Shown here: positions 11,974-22,555 of the stretch, in pieces
How positions within the stretch are numbered: the stretch's first letter is position 1
Layout: every line of letters starts with the position of its first letter
Assembly (NCBI RefSeq): GCF_008831285.2
Contig: NC_045144.1
Span: forward strand, 930,001-994,000
DNA length: 64,000 nt
Reading direction: 5' to 3'
Source: Nymphaea colorata
Lineage: Eukaryota; Streptophyta; Magnoliopsida; Nymphaeales; Nymphaeaceae
Made by a program: the position numbers and the translations under genes
Notes under the pieces: generated by a model
Database searches by the model: none
The model's input: the letters and a program-made list of their open reading frames with translations, nothing else
What the model was told of the DNA's origin: nothing

Positions 11974-14797
11974 TGGGGACCCTAGACCCGGCGTCGGTAA
12001 AATCTGATGACCTGGTGTCGATCCCCTTCCCAAGATCACTTGAGGGAGCCGTAAGTCCAAAACTTGGACAAGTTAATTACAAAAGTTGATCCAGCCGGAC
12101 AGCAACCCCCACTTAATAGTTCCCTCGGTAAAGATACAAGTGTGTTTTCCCAGACCCAATGCTTAATTCCTACTACAACGCTAAGGGGATCAAGGCTTGT
12201 ACAATCGCGAGTGATACAAAGTATTCTCTCACAGCTCTCTCAGCAATCACATACAAACCATTCATACAATCCCTAAGAACGGCCAAACCATGCCCTTTCC
12301 CTTTGGTGGTCTAGCTACCCGCAGTCGTGTCCTTGGCAAGGTGCCTTGCAGGGACTGCTGACGGTCGCAATTGGCTAAGCCTAGTTTGGAAATAAAAGTG
12401 CACCCATAATCTCACGTTCTATAGGATGTTTAGAAGTTACCTAGCCGACGAGAGATCGGCTTGAGCAGCAAGTGATCCGAGAGAAAACCAGTGGCAAAGC
12501 CACCCTCGAATATCTCAGCAAGGTGGTCTCATATGAGCTGGTCGAGAGAGTCTCGGCAATGAAGGTGGCAGCGAGGGATGCTGCGGGCTACGATGCCTGG
12601 AGCAAGGGAGCTGCTGATGGCGTCGGTCGGCCGAGTGTAACAGCAACATGCAGGAAGAGCGCCTGGTAGGAGGCAGGGGCTAGGCCGGCCTGGCCTAAGT
12701 CACCTTGGCGCCGGTGAGGTTGATCGGCCGCTGAAGGCTACGAGTTGAAGCAATAAGGCCGTGTGAAGTTGTCACCTGTTGGCCTGATAACTCTAATCTG
12801 AACACGAACAACCTTGGAGATGAACCTATCTAATGGACTCCAAGGGGTAAGGCCGAGCTCGGAATAAGGAGGTGAGCTCGGTGAGAGTTTAGGTAGGCTA
12901 GGTTCGGTTAGGTGAGCTCAGTAGAGATTTGAGCTCGGATGGACTAGGTCAAGGTAGGTAAGTCACTGTAGCCTAGGTGGTTCGGTAGTGGGTTGGCTTG
13001 AGTAGAGCCAAGTGAAGTGGGGTTAAGGCAACGACTGGGCTAGTGATGGACTAGTCGGTTATGGTATAGGGATTGGCTAAGGGTCATGCGATAGAAAGTG
13101 GAGAGTTAAGCTTACGAGTTGGATACTAACGATGGGGGTCGGTTATGCTAAGGGTTAAAGCCAAGAGACATGCAAGAGTGTAGGCTAACTAATGATGAGA
13201 AGTGGGGATTAATGACGAGGTAGAGGAGGCCACGGCGTGAGGATAAGAGAGGTTAAGGCTAGAGTTAAGTGGAATGGGTCGGTTACAAGATGTAAAGGGC
13301 TAAGGGTGTGTGAAAAGGCTTCCTAGCTAAAAGAGGTGAATACGTACCTTTAATTCCTCAATTATGGCATGGAGTGGTGGGAAATGAGGTGAGTTATGAC
13401 TCACGGTGGGGAGGCTTCAAGAGGGCTTATGATGAGAGGAGCTAAGTGGCGAGCTGAGACGAAGGTGACTTTTGAGTTTGTATGGGTTTAGGAACGGTTA
13501 TAAGGAGGTGAAGGGTGTGAGTGATGGGGGCGAAGCGTTGTGGCAGGGGTGTAATGATGAAGAGGACACTTAGCGTTAGGGAATTAACTTACCTCTATGT
13601 GTGGCCAAGTGGACAGCTTCACTTGAGTGAGAAGCCTTAGGTAACACTTGTATTGATGAAGGGAAGCCAAAGGGGAAGAATTGGAACGAGCGCCAACGAG
13701 TTGGGTCCTCCTTTTCCGCTCGTTAACTCACCACCGGGTTTGATTTGCCCTCCTTGACTTAGACATCAATCAATTAATTGTAAATGTTGCCAAGGGTAAT
13801 TTGGGGATGAGCAAGGGGAATTGCGATAGCCGCTCGATGGTTGCCGGAATTTAGCAGCGGCCACTAGAACCACCGTCCGACTTGGAAATTCTGGCCGGTA
13901 ATGGAACTCAGCTGTCCATAGCTTTTTGGCCAAAACTTGGACTGCATTCCACCAAGACCAGGGTCATCCTATCTGAACCAACAAGAGAGAGAGAATTTCA
14001 CCCTTGGTTGCTTCAGATTTCGTCTGAACCTTCCGCCCAATCACTGATTTGCCTCAGCCAAGCCGAGCGTGCGATGTTGCTTGATTTTAGGATCGGCTGT
14101 GGAAAATTGCTCTCCTTTGTCGACAGCAACCTCACGATTCTATGCGAGAGGATTTGCTGCTGTCGTGGACAGGTTTTCCAAGGAGATCTACCGATGAATT
14201 CACAGAAATCCGATTGGCCTTCTACAAATGGATTCCGGCGAACCTTCTCAGTTTCTCGCCGTGAAAACAGTCGTCACAAGCCGCACGTAGTTCTTCCTTT
14301 CCAGTAACATTTCCTCTGGTTTTGGCAGAGTTCCAAAAACTTACTAGGAACGAATTCCTCAAGGCTTGATTTTCTGCTCGAGAGGATTGCTTCGGTGCCT
14401 ACCTCGTCTCTTGCAGCCGGAGTCGATGCTCGAGCGCTAGCCAGCTACTAGGTGGTCTTCTCGCCCGAGGGTACTAGTCCAGCCTCTCGACTAGTCATCT
14501 CCACCGGTGGTACTAGCCGCTTTCCACTAGTTTTTCCCTAAGTCTTCCCGAGACTTCAACCGGCCTCTAGTCCTCCTCCGTGATCGAGGGGGCTGCACCG
14601 TGAAGAAGGAGCAATTCCATCGGGGGATTTGTGCGTAGGATAAAGACAGCAAGGGAGGTTTTCTGGCAACCTCTAAGCTCATCTTCACGCCTCTGTTGCT
14701 TTAGCCAGAGCCACGGGTTGTAGCCTTTGAGATTCCGATCACCGCCGGCAAGGCCGATGAGGGGAAGAGAGAAACTCCCACATGGGGAACAGAGACA
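11974..14797 (-). repeat. 3' LTR of the large element
   Basis: This is the 2.8-kb downstream LTR, roughly 95-97% identical by eye to 19309-22150. The plus-strand edges are TGGGGACCCTAG on the left and GAACAGAGACA on the right. It differs from the other LTR by point changes and by lacking a block of about 42 bases present there near 19842-19884. Short open frames repeated in both LTRs, for example 12472-12669, have no known domain and are probably non-coding. Confidence 0.88.
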
Positions 14798-14807
14798 ACG
14801 AACCAAA

Positions 14808-14820
14808 CTTTCTTCTTTCT
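14808..14820 (-). other. Polypurine tract candidate
   Basis: On the minus strand AGAAAGAAGAAAG is a 13-base uninterrupted purine run ten bases inside the 3' LTR edge. This is roughly where the plus-strand primer should lie. The gap suggests the LTR edge may be a few bases further in than I placed it. Confidence 0.55.
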
Positions 14821-16126
14821 ATTCAATATTCCATTCCCTAATAAAAACAACTTACATCGAGCTTATATAGCTCACAAAGAACCGGTTCTTGGAATGAACC
14901 AAGACACTTATACTTAAAACAAAACGACTCAACAAAAGCAAATAAACTAAAGCAAATGAGACGAGACATCTCAGAGTTCGAGTTTGACTCAGGCCTTGTG
15001 AGCCTGAGAGGTAACTTGTCTCGGTTCGGGCCTAGACTTCCCCGTTCGACTTGGGTTAGGACTCGACACTAGGCTTGACTTTACCTCTATCGGATCTAGG
15101 TCCGTTTCTCTACGCCGTGCCCATCTTCAAGTCTGTCTCTGCTCTGCCCGTACTTGGTGCCCACTGTAGCACCTCCAAGTACTATGTTAACCTCCTTAAG
15201 CCCGAATTCTTCTATCGATGCGTCCTGTCTCTTCAAGCCTTGGGAGGCTGCTCACACCCAACATCATCATTTCAGCGTGATTCTACATGCTCAACCCTTC
15301 TTAGCCGAGTATGCTTTGGCCTTGTCGGCCACATCGGTGCTTCTTTTCTTCGGCTGGCGCCCTTCCACGTCCGCACGATGGGCCGCGTCTTCCTTCGGCC
15401 TTGACATCTCTTGCTCGGCAGCCAACTTTCAGCCTGCCTTGCCTAGGCTTATGCCTTGGTTGCGATCCTTTGGCCTGGCCTGGCCTCGGCCACTCCCTCA
15501 GCCATCATCGGCCGAGACAGATTTAGGCTCGCATCAGAACGATCCTCCTTAAAACGAGCTTGCCCCCAAGCTCGTGCTTGGTTGTTTCCTAGGGTGGTCT
15601 GATTCATCTTTATTCCTCCTAGGCTGTTGTACCCTGGTCCATTAATCTCTAGGCGAAAATTCGAGTGAGGTCTTATGCTGAAGGAACCGTTGCCCTAGTC
15701 CCTTAAAATGTACTTGTGTTATGATCCTTGCTGATCTACCTTCGGCCACTGCTTGGCTACACTGCGTCATTCTTGGTCCATAGTCATGGGATAGCTGCTT
15801 GAGAAGTGACCTTTATTGTTATAAGGGCTGCTTGGTGACCTTTGGGCACTCTAAATGGTTTCTTATTTTACCTCGATCATGGGCCTCCCATACCCGAGTA
15901 TTTGCTCGAGCCTCATTTTGGTCCTCAAGGGGTAACCAATGGGTCTCTTTGTCTTCCATTTTTGCCCACGCTTTCGCTGCACATCTTTCCTCACAGCCAT
16001 ATGTTTGTTGTGACTTTTTCCGCCTTGGAACTTTCCCTTTTTGCTCTTGGCTGAGCACGGTTTCGGCTTCAGAGGTGACACCACTGAGTAAATGAGCTGT
16101 TAGGATTCGGAGATTTGTCCTTGGGC
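14821..16126 (-). other. Interior 3' part of the large element, no open frame kept
   Basis: This GC-richer stretch belongs to the element interior. The minus-strand frames are closed by many stops. A motif near 15551-15580 (minus AAGCACGAGCTTGGGGGCAA) resembles the untranslated tail that follows pol in some plant Ty3/gypsy elements, which would hint at gypsy ancestry. I recognise no chromodomain or integrase. Confidence 0.4.
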
Positions 16127-16714
16127 TCATGACCGGGGGTTTGTCTGACTTTTCAACTTGACATAGCCACCCTCCTTAGGCTTTGCCTTGTATTCCAGGG
16201 TGACATAGTGGGGTAGCTCTACTACCGTCTCTCTAGGTGGCCTTTCATTTCTTGCAAGGTACCATACGGCTGGCTTGAGAGTTGCTGGCTGTTTGTTTAT
16301 GAGATTATCCAAGCTGAATGGTGACTCCTTATACGCTGGTAGCATTTCTTCCAAAGCGATAGATTCGGACCCTATCCATGGTGTTGGGAACAGCCTTGCT
16401 GTGTTGGATCTCATGGTCAGGGTATCGTGTTGTTTCTCCTCATCCTTAGAGTTCATGCCTTTCATCTTGGGGGAGTTACTGGTAAGTTCTTCAATCACCT
16501 GTCTTTGCAAGTTTTCCCTCAAGATTTCAGGGTGGGTTTTCTCTTTGGATTGGCTGCAGCCACCCTCCTTAGGATGCGCCTTATCCTGAAGAGTGCGATC
16601 CGGCTCCCTTCCTTGTTGCGGTTCAGGATTGCCTTCACTTTCTAATCCTGTCCCCATTTTAACGAGGTCTTGCTGACTTATATTGCCCTTCCCACTTAGC
16701 TCTTCATCGGGCAA
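16127..16714 (-). CDS. Element-internal ORF, unknown function
   Basis: This minus-strand frame has 195 codons and lies downstream of the 17124-17921 frame in the element interior. Its composition is hydrophilic, rich in Glu, Lys, Gln, Ser and Pro, with no transmembrane segment or zinc knuckle. I recognise no family. It could be a divergent gag-like product or the end of an eroded polyprotein. Stops on both sides argue that any longer original frame is broken. Confidence 0.35.
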   Translation of the reverse strand: MPDEELSGKGNISQQDLVKMGTGLESEGNPEPQQGREPDRTLQDKAHPKEGGCSQSKEKTHPEILRENLQRQVIEELTSNSPKMKGMNSKDEEKQHDTLTMRSNTARLFPTPWIGSESIALEEMLPAYKESPFSLDNLINKQPATLKPAVWYLARNERPPRETVVELPHYVTLEYKAKPKEGGYVKLKSQTNPRS

Positions 16715-17123
16715 TGTCTCAAAATTGCTGACTTGCTGGACCCCTTTATCCTTAGTGCAGGCTGTTTACTGGGTATAGCCAGGTTTGGGACAGCTAGCAT
16801 GGATAATGGCTGAGTGACGCAACTCATTATGAACTTTTCAATAGGGCGCCGTTCAGCCTTGTAGGGCCCTTTATCCGCATAGGCTCACTGGTAAACCATA
16901 GGCTTTTTTATCTTGAATTTAGAAATACGATAGCCTGTTTTGGCGCTGGTGGTTGCCCGGGGTGGCGTGCCATTTTGCAGTCCTCTGCCGACTGTCGTGT
17001 GGCTCTTCCGCCACTTGCTGCGAGGTGCCATTTGCAAATTCATGCCCTGGTTTTGGCTCCTTGGCTTTTAACGAGTTTGGACGGACTTGTGTCCCTTTGG
17101 CATGCCCATCAGTAGTGGATTCT

Positions 17124-17921
17124 CTACGTCCTTCCATTGATTGCTCTCCTAGACCACCTATTGAAGGGTTGTGGTGATGTTTTTCTTTGGGAGTCCTTGA
17201 AGACATCGGGCCTTCCATTGGATGAGTCATTTCGTGCCATTCCAACCTTGAACTCTGGCTCGTCAAGAGTTATATCTTCTCCAAAGGCTGTAAGGAATTT
17301 ATGCTTCTTGCTCTTCGCAGGAGGTTGTCTCTTCATCATTTTAGGCTTCCTGATTTCGATTTGTGAAACACGACAGCCCTTTGTGGCACGTTTGGTGGAC
17401 TGAGTTTGAAGGGTTTGTGCAGGTTTCTGCCGGATGGGTCTTCTTGCTATTTGCTTCAGATCCCCACCATGAACCTTGGTTTCTGGAAACTTGACTAGCT
17501 TGGGCTGACAGTTCTTCTCTATGACTGGCCGAACCTTATTGGGATAATTATCTTGTCTACTCCTGATTGTATCTCTCAATGAAAAGTAGCTATGTCTATC
17601 ATGATACACCTTCGTTGACCCAAGTGAGTTCATAGTCTGAGTGGTGCTTCCGATCGGTCTGTTCCTCCAAGAATTGCGCCCTATATAATCGTATGCACCT
17701 TCCTCATAGGGCTCTTCCTCCGATTGCTCATGGGATTCACTCCCGGTGCCTGGTTCATCATATGGGCTTACTTCACCATAATCCTCATAATATTCTCCAC
17801 TAGATTGATCATCAGTCTCACTAGCAGAGTATTGTCCATACTCGTCACGGGATCTTTCTTCATCTGAGCTGCAGTTGTAAGAGGATCAAGCCTCTTCCTC
17901 ACTTTCATACCAAGAGGACAT
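17124..17921 (-). pseudogene. Element-internal leading ORF with acidic N-terminus, one stop
   Basis: From an ATG at 17921 the minus strand keeps one frame for 266 codons to a stop at 17124, with a single in-frame TGA at codon 12 (after ESEEEA). The first about 90 residues are strongly acidic and Ser/Tyr-rich (SSDEERSRDEYGQ, then ETDDQSSGEYYEDYGE). The rest is basic (RPIRQKPAQ, KPKMMKRQPPAKSKK). As the first ORF after the primer site it occupies the gag position, but it has neither a CCHC knuckle nor a recognisable capsid signature. I cannot assign its function. Confidence 0.5.
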
Positions 17922-19137
17922 CTCTTATGCTAATTACTGAAACTTGCTGGCTAGCATTAGCCGCTCTGGGGCAGATCTGAAAACTGCTTCTTTTCCGGTC
18001 ACCAAAGATTGGGTAAGCCTCAAAATTAGTTACGAATCCACAGGTGTGGGTGGTTCATACTAACTCCCCCCGTATGCTAAGATAAAGCCTGATTGAGGGG
18101 GCGGACTGCTCACAGAATACACAGACTGTTGCCACTCCAGAAAATAACAAAACTTCTACTGACTGCTATGAATTCAAACTGCTAACAACTGAAAAGGAAA
18201 TCGGCTAAAAGCCAAATATAAAAAGAACAGCTGACACCACTGAAACCATTTGTTATTGTGCTATTCACAGGGAATTCTTCAGAAAATAGGCGCCGCTTGT
18301 AAATTCAATAACTTTCCGTCCATAACTCTGAAAATCACGAAACTTGCTTGAAAAATACTAGACATGATATGGAATCCAATGGCACCAAGTTCAGTTTCTA
18401 ATTCATCTCCAATCAAAGTCGATCTGCAAAGAAAGTCATGCCTTGACCTCGGTTGTCAACCCTATCGCCCGTTGTGTGCGTCAGCTGCGCTGCAAACTTC
18501 CAGGGACAGGGTTCCACTCAAAAAATCATAACTTTTCAATCGTAACTCCAAAAAATTTGAAATTTTAACAGGAGATACCTGAGATACCTGAGATATAGGC
18601 GCTTCCAACAAGCCTAAACTCGACCAATTCCGACACCGGAGGTGACAGCCCCGGCCACCAGAGTCCGACGTAGTTTCTGGTTTTTTAGAAACTGTAATAC
18701 ACAGGGTGCTCATTATGTAATTCGACCTTTACTGCACCAAATGAACTCCGTTTCACACGAAATTTGGACAGAATATGTCCAAAATATTTATCCAAAATAT
18801 TTACGAACAGGTGAGTAGGGAGCTTGTTCACAGATCACCAGAAATTCACCTGATTTCTTCGTTTGATTGGGCTGAACTGTTCACACCTTACTTAAGACTG
18901 CTGATACTAATTTTTCCTTATATTTCTACTAGGACGGTAAAGAAGCTGAAACAACTAAAACTCATTGCTACAACCAACACCAACTTCTACGAATCAAGGT
19001 CGTCTGCTACTAAACTGACTGAAAACCAAAATTAACGCAGCTGAAAACTGAATACTCCAACAGAAATCTGACTGACAAAATCTACTGCTAAATTCTGAAA
19101 CTGAAAATCTGTTGTACGACTGCACCCCAATTTAGCT

Positions 19138-19165
19138 CTGATACCAACTGGTGGGTTGGTATCAG
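19138..19165. other. Perfect 11-bp hairpin built from a primer-site-like sequence
   Basis: CTGATACCAAC and GTTGGTATCAG are exact reverse complements separated by the 6-base loop TGGTGG. The left arm overlaps GCTCTGATACCA (19135-19146), which on the minus strand is a perfect TGGTATCAGAGC tRNA-iMet primer site. It lies about 150 bases inside the element from the primer site next to the LTR. Confidence 0.8.
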
Positions 19166-19291
19166 TCGGTATAAGCCAGAAATCCAACTGCTCAAGCCGA
19201 TTCTGCTTTTACACCAAACTGACTAAAACTGAAACATGCTGAATAAAAAAAGTCCTAAGCACTGAATCACAACGGTGGCTGCTACGAGCTT

Positions 19292-19303
19292 GATCTGATA
19301 CCA
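19292..19303 (-). other. Primer-binding site (tRNA-iMet type)
   Basis: Minus-strand TGGTATCAGATC matches the first ten bases of the plant TGGTATCAGAGC site. It is five bases from the LTR end at 19309, which is standard spacing. This fixes the orientation of the large element. Confidence 0.8.
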
Positions 19304-19308
19304 ACTCG

Positions 19309-22150
19309 TGGGACCCTAGACCCGGCGTCGGTAAAATCTGCTGACGTCCATCCCCTTCCCAAGATAACTAAGTCCAAAACTTGGACAAGTTAATTACAAA
19401 AGTTGATCCAGCCGGACACCAACCCCGACTTAATAGTTCCTGGGTAAAGATACAAGTGTGTTTTGCCACACCCAAGGCTTAATTCCTACTACAATGCTAA
19501 GGGGATCAAGGCTTGTATAATCGCGAGCAATACAAAGAATTCTCTCACAGCTCACTCAGCAATCACATACAAACCATTCATACAATCCCTAAGAACGGCC
19601 AAACCATGCCCTTTCCCTTTGGTGGTCAAGCTACCCGCAGTCGTGTCCTTGGCAAGGTGCCTTGGAGGGACTGTCGACGGTCGCAATTGGCTAAGCCTGG
19701 TTTGGAAATAAAAGTGCACCCATAATCCCACGTTTTATAGGATGTTTAGAAGTTACCTAGCCGACAAGAGATCGGCTTGATCAGCAAGTGATCTGAGAGA
19801 AAACCAGTGGCAAAGCCACTCTCGAATATCTCAGCAAGGTGGTGACGAGATGGCTCGGCCCGCCTGGCCGAGGACGCCTTGTAGTCTCATATGAGCTGGT
19901 CGAGAGAGTCTCGGCAATGAAGGTGGCAGCGAGGGATGCTGCCGGCTACAATGCCTGGAGCAAGGGAGCTGCGGATGGCGTCGGTCGGCCGAGTGTAACA
20001 GCAACGTGCAGGAAGAGCGCCAGGTAGGAGGCAGGGGCTCGGCCCGACTGGCCGAGGTCGCCTTGGTGCCGGTGAGGTTGATCGGCCGCTGAAGGCTACG
20101 AGTTGCAGCAATAAGGCTGTTCGAAGTTGTCACCTGTTGGGCTGATAACTCTAATCTGAACACGAACAACCTTGGAGATGAACCTATCTAATGGACTCCA
20201 AGGGGTAAGGCCGAGCTCGGAACAAGGAGGTGAGCTCGGTGAGGGTTTTGGTAGGCTAGGTTCGGTTAGGTGAGCTCAGTAGAGATTTGAGCTCGGATGG
20301 ACTAGGTCAAGGTAGGTAAGTCACTGTAGCCTAGGTGGTTCTGTAGTGGGTTGGCTTGAGTAGAGCCAAGTTAAGGGGGGTTAAGGCAACAACTGGGCTA
20401 GTCGGTTATGGTTTAGGGATAGGCTAAGGGTCAGGCGATAGAAAGTGGAGAGTTAAGCTTACGAGTGATGGATACTAATGATGGGGGTCGGTTATGCTAA
20501 GGGTTAAAGCCAAGAGACATGCAAGAGGGTAGGCTAACTAATGATGAGAAGTGGGGATTAATGACGAGGTAGAGGAGGTTATGGCGTGAGGATAAGAGAG
20601 GTTAAGGCTAGAGTTAAGTGGAATGGGTCGGTTACAAGATGTAAAGGGCTAAGGGTGTGCGAAGAGGCTTCCTAGCTAAAAGAGGTGAATTCGTACCTTT
20701 AATTCCTCAATTATGGCATGGAGTGGTGGGAAATGAGGTGAGTTATGACTCACGGAGGGGTGGCTTCAAGAGGGTTAATGATGAGAGGAGCTAAGTGGCC
20801 AGCTGAGAAGAAGGTTATTTGAGTTTGTATGGGTTTAGTAACGGGTTATAAGGAGGTGAAGGGGCTTGCGGGTAAAGGAGGTGAAGGGTGTAAGTGAAGG
20901 GGACGAAGCGTTGTGGCTGGGGTGTAATGATGAAGAGGACACTTGGCGTTAGGGAATTAACTTACCTCTATGTGTGGCCAAGTGGGCAGCTTCACTTGAG
21001 TGAGAAGCCTTATGTAACACTTGTATTGATGAAGGGAAGCCGAAAGGGAAGAAGAGAAACGAGCGCCATCGAGTTGGGTCATCCTTTTTCGCTCGTTAAC
21101 TCACCACCGGGTCTGATTTGCCCTCCTTGACTTAGACATCAATCAATTAATTGTAAATGTTGCCAAGGGTAATTTTTGTAAGAGCAAGGGGAATTGCGAT
21201 AGCCACTCGATGGTTGTCAGAAGTGAGCAGCGGCCACTAGAACCACCGTCCGACTTGGGAATTCTGGTCGGTAATGGAACTCAGCCGTCCATAGCTTTTT
21301 GGCTGAAACTTGGACTGGATTCCAAGAAGACCAGGGCGATCCTATCTGAGCCAACGAGAGATAGAGAATTTCGCCCTTGGTTGCTTCAGATTTCGTCGGA
21401 ACCTTACGCCCAATCACTGATTTTCCTCAGCCAAGCCGAGCGAGCGTGCGACGTTGCTTGATTTTAGGATCGGCTGTGGTAAATTGCTCTCCTTTGTCGA
21501 CAGCAACCTCACGATTCTATGCGAGAGGATTTGCTGCTGTCGTGGACAGGTTTTTCAAGGAGATCTACCGATGAATTCACAGAAATCCGATTGGCCTTCT
21601 ATCAATGGATTCCGGTGAACCTTCTCAGTTTCTCGCCGTGAAAACAGTCCTCACAAGCCGCACGTACCTCTGGTTTTGGCAGAGTTCCAAAAGCTTACTA
21701 GGGACGAATTCCTCAAGGCTTGATTTTCTGCTCGAGAGGATTGCTTCGGTGCCTACCTCATCTCTTGCAGCCGGAGTCGATGCTCGAGCACTAGCCAGCT
21801 ACTAGGTGGTGTTCTCGCCCGAGGGTACTAGTCCAGCCTCTCGACTAGTCTTCTCCACCGGTGGTACTAGCCGCTTTCCACTAGTTTTTCCCTAAGACTT
21901 CCCGAGTATTCAACCGGCCTCTAGTCCTCCTCCGTGATCGAGGGGCTGCACCGTGAAGAAGGAGCAATTCCGTCGGGGGATTTGTGCACAGAATAAAGAC
22001 AGCAAGGGAGGTTTTCCGGCAACCTCCAAGCTCGTCTTCACGCCTATGTTGCTTCAGCCAGAGCCACGGGTTGTAGCCTTTGAGATTCCGATCACTGCCG
22101 GCAAGGCCGATGAGGGGAAGAGAGAAACTCCCACACGGGGAACAGAGACA
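19309..22150 (-). repeat. 5' LTR of the large element
   Basis: This is the upstream LTR in minus orientation, about 2842 bases long, directly adjoining the primer site. It carries a block of about 42 bases near 19842-19884 that is absent from the 3' LTR. A second difference is an extra AGGAGGTGAAGGGG-type repeat near 20850-20890. The promoter should lie here, but I cannot point to a convincing TATA box. Confidence 0.88.
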
Positions 22151-22480
22151 ATGAACATCATGACCTTCGACTAATCCGTCCATCCGTCGTCAATTGATAT
22201 TTAGGAAAAAAAAAATCAAAATTGGAAAAGGAAATCGATGCAGGTTGTTGCAGAATTCCAGTTGTTGTAAATCGGCATGAGCATCTCCTAGTGAAAGAGA
22301 GAGAGAACAGACCCAAAACACAGGGCTTTTTGGCCAGCCCTCATTTCCAACGGAAATGAAAGAGAGAGATGCTTGTACCTTGGCTGCCAATGAGCACTTT
22401 TCCTATCAAGTCTTAATCAGTGTTATAAAAATCTCACTGTGAATCAAATTGGTTAGGGTGCCCATTTGGTGAATTGGCTG
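22151..22480. other. Unassigned spacer right of the large LTR element
   Basis: This is 330 bases of low-complexity, purine-rich DNA (AGAGAGAGA runs near 22300) between the LTR edge and duplicated piece D. I see nothing coding. Confidence 0.5.
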
Positions 22481-22540
22481 ATTCAAAGACTCAATCAGTT
22501 GGGCTTAGAAACAAATATTATCTACTTTTGTCAAAGAATA
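22481..22540. repeat. Short duplicated segment D, copy 2
   Basis: Matches 4262-4320. Segment B copy 2 follows within about 15 bases, with no trace of the LRK10L DNA found between D and B in the left copy. Confidence 0.75.
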
Positions 22541-22555
22541 AATAATATAAAAATA

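Larger units (their letters stand above)
11974..22150 (-). mobile_element. Large non-autonomous LTR retrotransposon (LARD-like)
   Basis: Two direct repeats of about 2.8 kb (11974-14797 and 19309-22150) flank a 4.5-kb interior. In the minus orientation each LTR begins TGTCTCTG and ends CCCA. A tRNA-Met-type primer site lies five bases inside the 5' LTR and a purine tract lies about ten bases inside the 3' LTR. This geometry fixes the minus strand as sense. I find no protease, integrase, reverse transcriptase or RNase H motif in any interior frame, only two open frames without known domains. It therefore looks like a LARD-type non-autonomous element depending on a partner in trans. I see no perfect target-site duplication (flanks AATAG and ATGAA). 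Confidence 0.85.

Noticed and set aside
12472-12669. Open frame present in both 2.8-kb LTRs (also 19839-20027)
   Set aside because: It lies inside LTRs, is short, and its repetition is explained by LTR duplication. No domain.
15075-15552. Three overlapping plus-strand frames in GC-rich DNA
   Set aside because: They are antisense to the minus-strand element. Long frames there follow from GC-rich composition.
16275-17403. Plus-strand frames opposite the element-internal ORFs
   Set aside because: Antisense shadows of the minus-strand frames. The primer site and LTR order put the coding strand on minus.
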